64,000 nt of DNA from an uncultured Sutterella sp. (GCA_905194315.1 CAJJRX010000002.1:1-64000); one strand, 5' to 3'. Positions 1-9,018 are shown, numbered from the stretch's first letter. A program made the numbers and translations. The notes: generated by a model from the sequence alone, not told the origin.

Positions 1-57
1 GAAGGAGTTAGCGTCGCTCGATTTTGTAAACTGATGGGGCTCGCTCGCAGTAGCTGA
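1..57 (+). pseudogene. possible fragment of an IS3-type transposase (very short)
   Basis: Frame 1 from the window edge reads VSVARFCKLMGLARSS and then stops at 55-57. This resembles the helix-turn-helix near the start of IS3-family OrfB transposases, where the motif normally continues into a tyrosine pair. Here a TGA stop falls exactly at that point, so it would be a broken remnant. Only 18 codons are visible and the left side is cut off, so chance resemblance is a real possibility. Confidence 0.2.
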
Positions 58-89
58 ACAGGTATGGGAATCTCGGGAACACAGCGATA

Positions 90-121
90 AAGCGGCCGCA
101 CGGTGCCATGTGCGACCGCTT
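90..121 (-). terminator. hairpin downstream of the Nramp-like gene
   Basis: AAGCGG (90-95) pairs with CCGCTT (116-121), and GCAC with GTGC inside it. It lies just after the stop of the Nramp-like gene on the minus strand. No strong T-run follows, so it is a weak or factor-assisted terminator at best. Confidence 0.35.
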
Positions 122-128
122 CTGACAA

Positions 129-1412
129 TCAGCCTCCGAACAGTTTAAGAGCCCCCTTCACGGCCTGTGTGATGCCGTTATAGCCGAGCAGCAGTGTCAG
201 TACGAGCGCAAGAACGCCGACCAGGTTCTGCAGAAACGAGTTGGTGTACTGTCCCATCATATGGCGCGAATTCGCCACACACAGGATAAGCGCTGTGACA
301 ACAGGCAGGAAGAGTCCGCTTGCCGCCTGAGCCAGAATGATCACCTCTACCGGATTGCGGCCTGCAATGGAAAGACAGGCTCCAAACACAATCACCACCA
401 GAGCGAGCAGGTTGGAGGCGGGACTGTTCACGCCACCGGAGAAATGCAGTGTGCTGTGGGCAATATTTTTCAGGGTAAAGGGAATGGCAATTGCCGATGA
501 AAGCCCGGCGGCAAAGAGTCCCAGATCCCCCATGATGCGCGCATAATGCCCGAGCACCGGTTCAAGGGACCGGGTAAAGGCCAGCGCCGGATGACCGCTG
601 ATCACCTGTCCGCGCAGGATGGTCGCTGCGGTGACCACAAGAGCAACAGTGATCAGCCCGCCGATGATGATGTTGATGCCGATGTCCCATCGGGCGTCAT
701 GCATATCCGCGATGCGGCTCCAGCGGGCTTTCGTGGTAATGCTGTGCAGAATCAGGTTGATGCCGATAAGGGTGGTTCCCACCAGCGCAAGCGTCAGTAC
801 ATAAGCCCCTTCAGGGATCTGAGGAATAAGCCCGGCGCCAAGGGCCTTCAAATCAGGTTTGACAAACAGCATCGTGACGATGAAGATGAATCCCATAAAG
901 CCTACAAAGAGCTTCATGATGAATTCGAGGATCCGGGTAGAGCCCTGAAGCGTCACCAGCAGCACAATAACGGTCATACCGGCAATCACATAGCGGTTGT
1001 CGACGCCGAATATGTCGGCTAGTCCCAGCGACCCGCCGGTGAGATTGCCTGTCTGGAAAGCAAAGCAGACGGTCAGTACACCGACAAGCATCAGAACTCT
1101 GATGAACCCCTTCCAGAGACGGTTGCCCGGAAAAAGGGCAATACTGGCTGCAACCAGATCCTCTCCGGAGACAATGGCAATGCGTGAGGCCATTTCCATG
1201 AGAAACATCAGGGCGATGACAGCAAATACAGCAGCCCAGAGCAGACTGTAACCGTAACTGATTCCCACGTTGGTGGAGACAATGATGGTTCCCGGGCCGA
1301 TAAAGGCACTGGTAACAATAGCAGCGGGTCCGGAGGATCTGATTTTTTCTAGTAGCACATTCATTGGTTTAGCTGATATCAAAAAGAAGGGTTTTATACT
1401 TTGTATTGTCAT
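129..1412 (-). CDS. Nramp-family (SLC11-like) transporter with non-canonical metal motifs
   Basis: A 427-residue inner-membrane protein with about 11 hydrophobic segments and the Nramp layout, including GPG at residues 39-41 and LVG...LHS around 211-225. In canonical Nramp proteins TM1 carries DPGN and TM6 carries MPH, which bind Mn2+/Fe2+. Here the TM1 position reads VSTN (45-48) and the TM6 position reads IGIN (217-220), so the usual Asp, Asn and Met ligands are missing. The substrate is therefore uncertain and may not be Mn2+ or Fe2+. The start used is ATG at 1412; an in-frame ATG at 1364 (residue 17) is an alternative, and neither has a clear ribosome site. It stands alone, divergent from erpA. 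Confidence 0.85.
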   Translation of the reverse strand: MTIQSIKPFFLISAKPMNVLLEKIRSSGPAAIVTSAFIGPGTIIVSTNVGISYGYSLLWAAVFAVIALMFLMEMASRIAIVSGEDLVAASIALFPGNRLWKGFIRVLMLVGVLTVCFAFQTGNLTGGSLGLADIFGVDNRYVIAGMTVIVLLVTLQGSTRILEFIMKLFVGFMGFIFIVTMLFVKPDLKALGAGLIPQIPEGAYVLTLALVGTTLIGINLILHSITTKARWSRIADMHDARWDIGINIIIGGLITVALVVTAATILRGQVISGHPALAFTRSLEPVLGHYARIMGDLGLFAAGLSSAIAIPFTLKNIAHSTLHFSGGVNSPASNLLALVVIVFGACLSIAGRNPVEVIILAQAASGLFLPVVTALILCVANSRHMMGQYTNSFLQNLVGVLALVLTLLLGYNGITQAVKGALKLFGG

Positions 1413-1721
1413 TTAACGCCACAAAAACACCCCGGGTAAAGTCCGGAATTCTGGCGGTCAGGTATCGGATTGTAGTATCAAAGAGAGGACTGTGCAGGGT
1501 TTTATGCGTTGATAATACAGGTATGCAGTCGGAGGGTACAGCAGAAGGGATTTTGGCGGGAAATGACAAAAGCAGCTGAAAAATCGGCATTTCAAGACGT
1601 CAAAAGATAATACATGGAATTTTTCAAGGTGCTTTTGGCAGGTACACAATAAAGATTAGACACTCTGCAGGTTTTATTAATCCGAGTTTTCGTGTAGGAT
1701 AAGCATCAAATGCCCCAAGTA

Positions 1722-1774
1722 AGGCACACTGCTAATTCATCAACCCGGAGTGCCTGCGCTGAAAGATCAGCGCA
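1722..1774 (+). promoter_or_regulatory. erpA 5' leader with alternative hairpins
   Basis: The 388-bp gap between the Nramp-like gene and erpA contains no convincing gene. Just before erpA, AGGCAC (1722-1727) can pair with GTGCCT (1750-1755), and TGCGCTGA (1755-1762) with TCAGCGCA (1767-1774) around a 4-nt loop. The two stems share one base, so they could be alternatives. No known riboswitch motif was recognised. Confidence 0.35.
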
Positions 1775-1800
1775 CCCGCTCTTAATAAGTAGAAGACACA

Positions 1801-2181
1801 ATGGTTCAAGAAAACATGGAAGTCCATCAGGAAGAAGTTCCTGAACTGATGCCGGATCCGATTACATTCACCGATGCTGCTGTGGCCAAGGTCAAATCCT
1901 TGATGGATGAGGAAGGCAATGCAGATCTGAAACTGCGCGTGTTTGTGCAGGGTGGCGGATGTTCCGGTTTCCAGTATGGTTTTACCTTTGACGAAGAACA
2001 GAACGAAGACGATGCCGTGATGGAAAAGGGTGGTGTCACGCTGCTGATCGATTCGATGAGCTACCAGTATCTGGTCGGCGCCACTATCGACTTCAAAGAA
2101 GACCTGAGCGGTGCCCAGTTCGTGATTGACAATCCGAATGCTGTGACAACCTGCGGCTGCGGTTCGTCGTTCAGCGTTTAA
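1801..2181 (+). CDS. erpA: ErpA, A-type iron-sulfur cluster carrier/insertion protein
   Basis: A 126-residue HesB/IscA-family protein. The three cluster-binding cysteines are visible: Cys54 in GGGCSGFQYG, and Cys118 and Cys120 in the C-terminal CGCGSSF motif. The family accepts Fe-S clusters from the Isc/Suf machinery and delivers them to apo-proteins in the cytosol; ErpA in particular serves isoprenoid and respiratory enzymes. The acidic extension of about 20 residues ahead of the core is usual for proteobacterial ErpA. ATG at 1801 has a weak AGAAG ribosome site. It is monocistronic, followed by a clear terminator and convergent with anmK. Confidence 0.95.
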   Translation: MVQENMEVHQEEVPELMPDPITFTDAAVAKVKSLMDEEGNADLKLRVFVQGGGCSGFQYGFTFDEEQNEDDAVMEKGGVTLLIDSMSYQYLVGATIDFKEDLSGAQFVIDNPNAVTTCGCGSSFSV

Positions 2182-2210
2182 TCTGTCGCTGACATTTCCC
2201 GTCAAGAAAA

Positions 2211-2246
2211 AAACTCAGACTCCGTAAAGGGGCTGAGTTTTTTTTA
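2211..2246 (+). terminator. bidirectional rho-independent terminator between erpA and anmK
   Basis: AAACTCAG (2211-2218) pairs with CTGAGTTT (2233-2240), followed by a T-run on the plus strand and preceded by an A-run that serves the minus strand. It separates the convergent erpA and anmK genes and overlaps the anmK stop codon. Confidence 0.85.
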
Positions 2247-3353
2247 TCTGGGATAGTGCGCGCCAAGAATTCGCAGTCCGCCGGCATGAGTCACTCCGGG
2301 CAGATTCCCGGGTTCTGAGCAGAGGAACTGGCGAGCAAGCCAGGCAAATGCCGCTCCCTCCACATGGTCGGGTCGGATGCCGAGTTTGGCGGTGCTTGCC
2401 ACGAGTCCGGTGAAGTGGCGGGCAAGACGTTCCATGAGGTAGCGGTTAAAGGCCCCGCCACCACAGACATAGAGCTCACGGATATCAGGCGCTTCACGCC
2501 GGAGAGCTTCAATAATACTCACGGCAGTGAGTTCGGTCAGTGTGGCGGCCACATCCTCAGGCGCCAGAGCTTTGAAACCGGCGAGTTTTTTCTGCAGCCA
2601 TTCTTCACAGAAGAGTTCGCGCCCCGTGGACTTGGGGAACGGGCGGGCAAAGTAGGGCTCTTCAAGCAGCGCAGAGAGGAGCGGACGGGATATATGCCCG
2701 GAGCGTGCCCAGTTGCCGCCGTTGTCATAGAGCGCGCCGATATGCCGTTCGCACCAGGCATTGATCAGTACATTACCCGGTCCGGTGTCGCCGCCCCGGA
2801 TCCCCTCATGCGGAGTGTTCGTACCGGGCAGCAGCGACAGATTGGCCATCCCGCCGATATTCAGAACAGCACGGGGAAGCGAGGTGCCGAAACAGCGTGC
2901 ATGGAAGGCCGGAACCAGCGGGGCACCTTCACCCCCGGCGGCGATATCGCGCGAACGGAAGTCACAGATGACATCAATGCCGGTCCTCTCGCACAGCAGG
3001 GCGGGATTGAGCAGCTGAAATGTAAAACCTTTTTTAGGACGGTGACGGATTGTCTGGCCGTGAGCACCGAGCGCTCGAACCTCTTCCGGTTTAAGCCCCG
3101 CAGTCTTGAGCAGTGCGGCGGTTACGTCGGCATAGGCAAGGCTCAGCGCCACTCCGGCTTCCCCCATACGTTCGATTTCATTGTCGCCCGGAGAGCACAG
3201 AGAATAGAGACGGGTGCGGAGTTCGGAGGAAAAGGGCTGATAGGCATGACCGATTTCGGTCATTGCGCCCTCTGAGAATCTGACAGCAACAGCATCGACC
3301 CCGTCGAGGCTTGTACCCGACATGAGGCCGATGGTTATCATGGATTCAGACAT
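2244..3353 (-). CDS. anmK: anhydro-N-acetylmuramic acid kinase
   Basis: A 369-residue ASKHA-fold kinase with the family signature GLMSGTSLDGVD at residues 9-20 and the GGDTGPGN segment containing the likely catalytic Asp. AnmK hydrolyses the 1,6-anhydro ring of anhMurNAc and phosphorylates it to MurNAc-6-phosphate, a cytosolic peptidoglycan recycling step. It lies 9 bp downstream of a murein peptidase gene in the same direction, so the two probably form a wall-turnover operon. The start is ATG at 3353; an ATG four codons inside is also possible. Confidence 0.95.
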   Translation of the reverse strand: MSESMITIGLMSGTSLDGVDAVAVRFSEGAMTEIGHAYQPFSSELRTRLYSLCSPGDNEIERMGEAGVALSLAYADVTAALLKTAGLKPEEVRALGAHGQTIRHRPKKGFTFQLLNPALLCERTGIDVICDFRSRDIAAGGEGAPLVPAFHARCFGTSLPRAVLNIGGMANLSLLPGTNTPHEGIRGGDTGPGNVLINAWCERHIGALYDNGGNWARSGHISRPLLSALLEEPYFARPFPKSTGRELFCEEWLQKKLAGFKALAPEDVAATLTELTAVSIIEALRREAPDIRELYVCGGGAFNRYLMERLARHFTGLVASTAKLGIRPDHVEGAAFAWLARQFLCSEPGNLPGVTHAGGLRILGAHYPR

Positions 3354-3362
3354 GAGTCAGTA

Positions 3363-4871
3363 TCAGCGGACAGAATCGTCCTGAGCGGCATTCTTCTGCG
3401 CAAGACGCGTTCTCACGACCGCACGGGCAGGGAAGCTGCTGCGGAAGGAGAGGTCGGAGCGCACGCCGGCGGAACCTTCAGCTGTATTGAGAAGCGGCTG
3501 TCTGGAGGCGTTCCCGTTACCCTTGGCAAGCACCGCGAAGCGCTCGAGCAGGGGCTGAGAGGAAGTCTTCAGACGGGCGAGCTGGTACGGGCTCAGCTTC
3601 TGCGTATCCGGCAGATCAGCGGTGAGCGGATTGACCTGAACGCCGTCAACAATGAGCTCGTAGTGCAGATGATTGCCAGTAGCGAGACCGGAGCGACCGA
3701 CAAAACCGATCACATCCCCCTTGTGAACCGTCTGACCGTTCTTGAGGCCGGAGGCAAAGGCGGAGAGATGTGCGTAAACCGTTTCACGGTTCTGGCCGTG
3801 GTCAATCTTGATATAACGGCCGTAACCGCGGCGCTGGAAACCGACAAAGGTCACCACACCGTCAGCGGCGGCAAAAATCCGCGACCCCTTGGGAGCGCGG
3901 AAATCAGTGCCGTTGTGCGGACGCAGTTTGCCGGTAATGGGATGGCGACGCAGCGGAGCGAATTCACTGCTGACTTCCTTGACATCAAGCGGCACACGCA
4001 GGAAGGTCTGTTTCACAGACTCTCCGTCAGCGGTGTAATAGGTCTTGAATTCGGGATACCAGAGTGCTTCGGTAACCTTTTTGCCCTGCTGCAGACGCAC
4101 AGCGAGCAGCTGGGCGTTGCGGATGAAATGTCCGTCGGCGTATTTGCGTTCGTAGGCAACCTGAATCATGTCACCCTTGCGCAGTTTGGCAATCGGGGAG
4201 TGTTCAGATTCCCAGATATTGTCCAACTGAGCAAGGACGTTGTCAGGAATGTCAAGCGCTTCAGCGGTGCTCTCAAGCGAGCCTTCATAACGGCCGGAGG
4301 CGGTTTCCTCGATGACGTCAAAGACGAACGGCTGGTTGGAGCTCGTGAGCTTCGCACCGTCGCGAACCACTTCGATGACACGGCTGTCGCGCTCATGCGG
4401 CCCTTCGAGGTACATGCGCAGATACGCGATATGCCCGTCAGCGTACACACCGGCAGTCACAAACTGACCGGGCTGCGGCATCGCAAAAGGACGCAGTTCG
4501 CGGCGCGAACGGATAAGATCGATCACTTCAGGGTCATTGATACCGAGACGGCCGTAAAGAGAGAGCAGGGTATCACCGGTGTTGACGGTGATATTGCGTT
4601 CGGTCACATCAAGGCTGCGCAATGCATCCAGAGCGGGATTCGATACAGGGCGGAATTCCTGTTGAGAGACGATTTCGTCCAGCAGGCGATAGGCGTGAGC
4701 CGGTGCGGCGGTCGTAAAAAGACCGGCGCCAAGCGTGGCGGCAAGCGCCAGGCTTAAACCGGAGCGGACGGCAAAACGCGGCGCCGCGGAAAGGACGACG
4801 CTTCGCAACCCACCAAGGAGTGTTTTACTGGCATCAGTCAGCTGTCCGGCGAAGAGAGATGTAGCTGTCAT
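3363..4871 (-). CDS. MepM-like M23 murein endopeptidase
   Basis: A 502-residue envelope protein. Residues 1-60 form a long signal region ending in a plausible AHA cleavage site. A LysM/OapA-like region follows (VNTGDTLLSLYGRLG, about 96-110). The C-terminal M23 (lysostaphin-type) domain has zinc ligands His319, Asp323 and His403, plus catalytic His368. Such enzymes cut peptide cross-links to allow wall growth. The reading frame is open further upstream, but that part is antisense to tyrS. ATG at 4871 is chosen because the signal sequence begins there. Upstream of anmK, likely co-transcribed. Confidence 0.9.
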   Translation of the reverse strand: MTATSLFAGQLTDASKTLLGGLRSVVLSAAPRFAVRSGLSLALAATLGAGLFTTAAPAHAYRLLDEIVSQQEFRPVSNPALDALRSLDVTERNITVNTGDTLLSLYGRLGINDPEVIDLIRSRRELRPFAMPQPGQFVTAGVYADGHIAYLRMYLEGPHERDSRVIEVVRDGAKLTSSNQPFVFDVIEETASGRYEGSLESTAEALDIPDNVLAQLDNIWESEHSPIAKLRKGDMIQVAYERKYADGHFIRNAQLLAVRLQQGKKVTEALWYPEFKTYYTADGESVKQTFLRVPLDVKEVSSEFAPLRRHPITGKLRPHNGTDFRAPKGSRIFAAADGVVTFVGFQRRGYGRYIKIDHGQNRETVYAHLSAFASGLKNGQTVHKGDVIGFVGRSGLATGNHLHYELIVDGVQVNPLTADLPDTQKLSPYQLARLKTSSQPLLERFAVLAKGNGNASRQPLLNTAEGSAGVRSDLSFRSSFPARAVVRTRLAQKNAAQDDSVR

Positions 4872-5081
4872 GGGGTTAGGGTTGCGAAAAAGATTAAAAA
4901 CAGGAAGAATACTATCTGTGCATTTTAGAGCATGCCTCGCAGTCGCGTGCACAAAACGACAATCTTTCGTTACAAAAATGCCTTTTCTAGGGTTTTTACC
5001 ATAGAAAAAAGTCTGTATTTTCATCCGCGAAGACGTCTCAGGGGAGACGGAATCGCAATTTATTGCTAAAGAAGGTTCTTG
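4872..5081. promoter_or_regulatory. divergent promoter region between the M23 peptidase and tyrS
   Basis: The 210-bp AT-rich gap must drive both divergent genes. On the tyrS side a hairpin CGTCTC/GAGACG (about 5033-5047) precedes the AAAGAAGG ribosome site at 5068-5075. No convincing -35/-10 pair could be fixed by eye. Confidence 0.4.
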
Positions 5082-6335
5082 ATGTCTGAAGAGAAATCTG
5101 TCGCACAGCCGGTCTACCCGGTAACTGACGAGATCCGTGAACAAATGGCCCTTATCCGCCGCGGGACTGACACTTTTCTGATCGAAGAGGAGTTTCTGCA
5201 GAAACTCGCCCGCTCCAAAGCCACGGGTATTCCTCTTCGCTGCAAACTGGGTCTTGACCCGACTGCGCCGGACATTCATATCGGTCACACGGTTGTGCTC
5301 AACAAGCTTCGCCAGCTTCAGGACATGGGCCACACGGTGATTTTCCTGGTCGGTGACTTCACGGCCGCCATTGGTGACCCGTCCGGCCGAAATGCCACGC
5401 GTCCGCCGCTCTCGCATGAGCAGATCGTGGCCAATGCCGAGACCTATCTTGCCCAGGCCGGGCATGTGCTCGACATCGAGCGTACTGAAGTGCGCTACAA
5501 CTCCGAATGGAGCAATACGCTCGGCGCTGTCGGTCTGATTCAGCTCGCCTCGCGTTACACGCTCGCCCGTCTGCTCGAGCGCGATGACTTTGCCAAGCGC
5601 TTCGCCGAACAGGCGCCTATCGCCATGCACGAACTTCTCTACCCGCTTATGCAGGGTTATGACTCGGTTGCTCTGAAGGCCGACCTCGAACTCGGCGGCT
5701 CCGACCAGCGCTTTAACCTGCTTGTCGGTCGTGAGCTTCAGCGTCAGTACGGTCAGGATGCACAGTGCATTCTCACGATGCCGCTGCTTGTCGGCCTTGA
5801 CGGTCAGATCAAGATGAGCAAGAGCAAGCACAACTACATCGGCATCACGGAAAAACCCGATGAAATGTTCGGCAAGGTGATGAGCATTTCCGATACGCTG
5901 ATGTGGGACTGGTATGACCTTCTGAGCCTTAAGGGCAATGATGAGATCGCCCGCCTGAAGAAGGAATGTGCCGAAGGTCGCAACCCGCGCGATGCAAAGG
6001 TACTGCTCGCCAAGGAAATCGTGAGCCGTTTCCACAACGATGCTGCCGCCGAGGCCGCAGAAGCGGAGTTCAATGCCCGCTTCCGTGCCGGTGCCATGCC
6101 GAGCGATATTCCTGAAGTGACGGTCGAAGCGCCTGAGGGGCATCTGACTGTTGGTGTGATGATCAAGGCAACCGGTCTGCTTGACTCCACCGGCGAGGCC
6201 AACCGCACGATTGATCAGGGCGGTGTGAAGATCGACGGTGAAAAAGTGACGGATCGCCGCGCCACTGTCAGCAGAGGCGACAGCTTTGTGCTGCAGGTCG
6301 GCAAGCGCAAGTGGGCCAAGGTGACCGTGAAGTAA
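5082..6335 (+). CDS. tyrS: tyrosyl-tRNA synthetase
   Basis: A 417-residue class I aminoacyl-tRNA synthetase that charges tRNA-Tyr in the cytosol. The ATP-binding motifs are visible: HIGH at residues 66-69 and KMSKS at 244-248. The C-terminal S4-like RNA-binding domain ends in FVLQVGKRKWAKV. ATG at 5082 follows an AAAGAAGG ribosome site at good spacing; the TTG one codon upstream is not needed. dtd follows, so the enzyme that charges Tyr and the one that removes mischarged D-Tyr sit together. Confidence 0.97.
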   Translation: MSEEKSVAQPVYPVTDEIREQMALIRRGTDTFLIEEEFLQKLARSKATGIPLRCKLGLDPTAPDIHIGHTVVLNKLRQLQDMGHTVIFLVGDFTAAIGDPSGRNATRPPLSHEQIVANAETYLAQAGHVLDIERTEVRYNSEWSNTLGAVGLIQLASRYTLARLLERDDFAKRFAEQAPIAMHELLYPLMQGYDSVALKADLELGGSDQRFNLLVGRELQRQYGQDAQCILTMPLLVGLDGQIKMSKSKHNYIGITEKPDEMFGKVMSISDTLMWDWYDLLSLKGNDEIARLKKECAEGRNPRDAKVLLAKEIVSRFHNDAAAEAAEAEFNARFRAGAMPSDIPEVTVEAPEGHLTVGVMIKATGLLDSTGEANRTIDQGGVKIDGEKVTDRRATVSRGDSFVLQVGKRKWAKVTVK

Positions 6336-6391
6336 CCGTTTCACCAGCCACTTGCGTGTAATCGCGATTCATTGTGAATCAGGGAGTTTGA

Positions 6392-6829
6392 ATGCTAGCT
6401 TTAGTACAGCGGGTGCTTGAAGCAGGGGTGAGTATCGGGGGAAACCGTGTTTCCTCTATCGGTCGCGGACTGCTGGTTTTTGTCTGTGCCCAGCCCGGTG
6501 ACACGCCGGAGAAAGTGGCTCAGCTTGCCTCAAAAGTGCTCAAGCTGCGGATTTTTTCCGACGAGAACGGGAAGATGAATCTCTCCCTGCTCGACATCAG
6601 GGGGGAACTGCTGGTCGTGTCGCAGTTCACCCTTGCTGCCGATACCCACTCGGGCAACCGTCCCGGATTTTCCGGTGCGGCCTCGCCTGAGGAGGGAGAG
6701 CGCAATTATGAACTTTTTATTGATTGCTGCGCCAGGGGCGGTATAAGGCCTCAGACAGGTGTCTTCGGCGCGGACATGAAAGTGAATCTGATTAATGACG
6801 GTCCGGCAACATTCTGGATGTCAAAATAA
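6392..6829 (+). CDS. dtd: D-aminoacyl-tRNA deacylase
   Basis: A 145-residue protein of normal Dtd length. It carries the active-site SQFT motif (residues 77-80) and the Gly-cisPro region as NDGPAT (135-140). Dtd hydrolyses D-aminoacyl-tRNAs (notably D-Tyr-tRNA) and glycyl-tRNA-Ala, preventing misincorporation. ATG at 6392 has an AGGGAG ribosome site about 6 nt upstream. It lies 56 bp after tyrS in the same direction, so co-transcription and a shared proofreading role are likely. Confidence 0.95.
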   Translation: MLALVQRVLEAGVSIGGNRVSSIGRGLLVFVCAQPGDTPEKVAQLASKVLKLRIFSDENGKMNLSLLDIRGELLVVSQFTLAADTHSGNRPGFSGAASPEEGERNYELFIDCCARGGIRPQTGVFGADMKVNLINDGPATFWMSK

Positions 6830-6900
6830 CACCGACGGGTTCCTGGCGTGCTTGCGCAGGGCGCCCGTTTTGTTTGGGTGTTTTAGAGGAGGACAAGACG

Positions 6901-7491
6901 ATGCGTGTGAGCAGTGAGTCATTTCCCATGGGGGGACGCATCCCGGAGCGCTGTGCGTTCGGTCGCGTGGGAGACAATGGAGAAACGGCGGATTCGGAAA
7001 ACATCAATCCCGAGCTTTCCTGGGGCGGTGCGCCGCAAGGAACACGTTCCTTTCTGGTGGCCTGTCTGGACGATGATGTGCCGACAGACCGCGAGGAGCG
7101 TGATGCCCGCGGAGAGCTGCCCGCGAGTCAGCTTCGCCGGCGTTTCGTGCATTGGGTTCAGGCGGATATCCCTGCCACAGTGAATCATATTCCTGAAGGC
7201 GCTCTGCGTAACAAGCTCGCGCCCGGCTTCGGGCGGCCCGGTGTGAACGATTACAGCCGCGGGGGCAAAGTCACTCCGGGAGAGGTGGGAACAGGCTATG
7301 ACGGCCCGTGTCCACCGTATTTTGATGCCCGCTGGCACACCTACCGGTTTATGGTGTTTGCCTTAGATGTCGAGACTTTAGGACTCGATGATGTCTATAC
7401 TTGGGTGGATGCCGAGCGTGCAATGAAAGGGCATGTGCTGGCTAGCGACGAGATTATCGGCATTTATACCCTTAACCCCCGTCTGCTCTGA
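6901..7491 (+). CDS. PEBP/YbhB-YbcL family protein (Raf-kinase-inhibitor-like)
   Basis: A 196-residue protein with phosphatidylethanolamine-binding-protein motifs: NINPELSWGGAP, a DDDVP-type segment, HWVQADIP, and GYDGPCPP followed by a WHTYRFMVFALD strand. Bacterial YbhB/YbcL proteins have a ligand pocket but mostly unknown roles, so no substrate is assigned. It lacks a signal peptide and is probably cytosolic. ATG at 6901 is preferred over an upstream TTG because AGAGGAGG lies at 6885-6892. It follows dtd and ends before a strong terminator. Confidence 0.85.
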   Translation: MRVSSESFPMGGRIPERCAFGRVGDNGETADSENINPELSWGGAPQGTRSFLVACLDDDVPTDREERDARGELPASQLRRRFVHWVQADIPATVNHIPEGALRNKLAPGFGRPGVNDYSRGGKVTPGEVGTGYDGPCPPYFDARWHTYRFMVFALDVETLGLDDVYTWVDAERAMKGHVLASDEIIGIYTLNPRLL

Positions 7492-7512
7492 TTCACTTAA
7501 GGACCACTGATA

Positions 7513-7550
7513 CCGGCAGCGGAAGCTGCCGGAACCGGTTTTTTTTATTT
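7513..7550 (+). terminator. rho-independent terminator after the PEBP gene
   Basis: CCGGCAGC (7513-7520) pairs with GCTGCCGG (7525-7532) across a GGAA loop, followed by a run of eight T shortly after. It ends the tyrS-dtd-PEBP unit upstream of glyA. Confidence 0.85.
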
Positions 7551-7568
7551 TTAGTAGGAAGGTAAGTC

Positions 7569-8831
7569 GTGTACAAGCGCTCCAATACGATTGAAAAAAC
7601 GGATGCTGCCGTCTGGGCGGCAATCGCGGCGGAAAATGTCCGTCAGGAAGAACATATTGAACTGATCGCCAGTGAGAACTATGCTTCTCCGGCTGTGATG
7701 CAGGCGCAGGGTTCCCAGCTTACCAACAAGTATGCTGAGGGTTATCCGGGCAAGCGCTACTACGGCGGCTGCGAAAACGTGGACGTGGTGGAAACGCTCG
7801 CCATTGAACGCGCCAGGAAACTGTTCTGCGAACCCGCCGGTGTGGAAATGGCCGTTAACGTGCAGCCTCACTCCGGTGCTCAGGCCAACTCCGCCGTGTT
7901 CTTCGCTCTGCTCGAGCACGGAGACACGATCATGGGTCTGTCTCTTGCCGAAGGCGGCCATCTGACGCACGGTATGCGTCTTAACTATTCCGGCAAATAC
8001 TTCAACGTTGTTCCCTACGGACTCGATGCCAATGAGGCGATTGACTATGACAAGGTTGAAGCGCTCGCCCGTGAACACAAACCCAAGCTGATCATCGCCG
8101 GCGCCTCCGCCTATTCGCTGCATATCGATTTCAAGCGTTTTGCCGAGATCGCCCGTGAGGTCGGCGCCTATTTCATGGTGGACATGGCTCACTATGCCGG
8201 TCTGATTGCCGCCGGTGTGTATCCCTCGCCTTTCGGCTACGCTGATATCGTGACCACAACCACACACAAGACTCTGCGCGGTCCGCGCGGCGGTCTGATC
8301 TTCTCGCGCCCTGACCTGGAAAAGAAGATCAACTCGGCTGTCTTCCCCGGTATGCAGGGTGGTCCGCTCATGCATGTGATCGCCGCCAAGGCCGTTGCCC
8401 TCGGCGAGGCACTGGATCCCTCCTTCAAGCAGTACGGTGAAATGATGCTCAAAAACGCCGCTGCCATGGCTGAAGAACTGCAAAAGCGCGGTCTTCGCAT
8501 CGTCTCCGGCGGTACCCAGAGCCATGTGATGCTGGTGGATCTGCGCCCGCTCAAGATCACAGGCAAGGCCGCAGAAGCCGCACTTCACGAAGCCAACATT
8601 ACCGTCAACAAGAACGCCATCCCGAACGATCCGGAAACGCCGTTTGTCACCTCGGGTATCCGTCTGGGCTCTCCGGCGATCACCACGCGCGGTTTCGGTG
8701 AAGCTGAAGCCCGCAAGGTGGCCAACCTGATCGTTGACGTGCTCGAAGCGCCTGAAGACAAGGCTGTTCTTGCCCGTGTGCGTGAACAGGTCGGTGAACT
8801 CACCCGTGCTTTCCCTGTGTACCACGACTGA
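7569..8831 (+). CDS. glyA: serine hydroxymethyltransferase
   Basis: A 420-residue PLP enzyme that interconverts serine and glycine and feeds methylene groups to tetrahydrofolate. The PLP lysine is Lys234 within TTTTHKTLRGPRGG; N-terminal ELIASENY and GKRYYGG are typical. The start is GTG at 7569 with an AGGAAGG ribosome site just upstream; no nearby ATG fits. glyA immediately before nrdR is a common betaproteobacterial order, but a terminator separates them here. Confidence 0.97.
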   Translation: MYKRSNTIEKTDAAVWAAIAAENVRQEEHIELIASENYASPAVMQAQGSQLTNKYAEGYPGKRYYGGCENVDVVETLAIERARKLFCEPAGVEMAVNVQPHSGAQANSAVFFALLEHGDTIMGLSLAEGGHLTHGMRLNYSGKYFNVVPYGLDANEAIDYDKVEALAREHKPKLIIAGASAYSLHIDFKRFAEIAREVGAYFMVDMAHYAGLIAAGVYPSPFGYADIVTTTTHKTLRGPRGGLIFSRPDLEKKINSAVFPGMQGGPLMHVIAAKAVALGEALDPSFKQYGEMMLKNAAAMAEELQKRGLRIVSGGTQSHVMLVDLRPLKITGKAAEAALHEANITVNKNAIPNDPETPFVTSGIRLGSPAITTRGFGEAEARKVANLIVDVLEAPEDKAVLARVREQVGELTRAFPVYHD

Positions 8832-8870
8832 TCACCGGATAAATCCTCTTATTGAATAAGAGAAATACTA

Positions 8871-8915
8871 GGGCTGTCACACTCATAGTGCTGACAGCCC
8901 TTATTTTGTGTTTTA
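8871..8915 (+). terminator. rho-independent terminator after glyA
   Basis: GGGCTGTCA (8871-8879) pairs with TGACAGCCC (8892-8900), followed by a T-rich tract. Confidence 0.8.
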
Positions 8916-9018
8916 GGGCTTGAATTTAACGCAGAGCGGGGATAAACTTTACGCATATTTTCCGCGCCTGTCTTTTTTTAAACGCCGGCGCTTTGAGGAC
9001 ACAGTCTAGAGGTACTTC

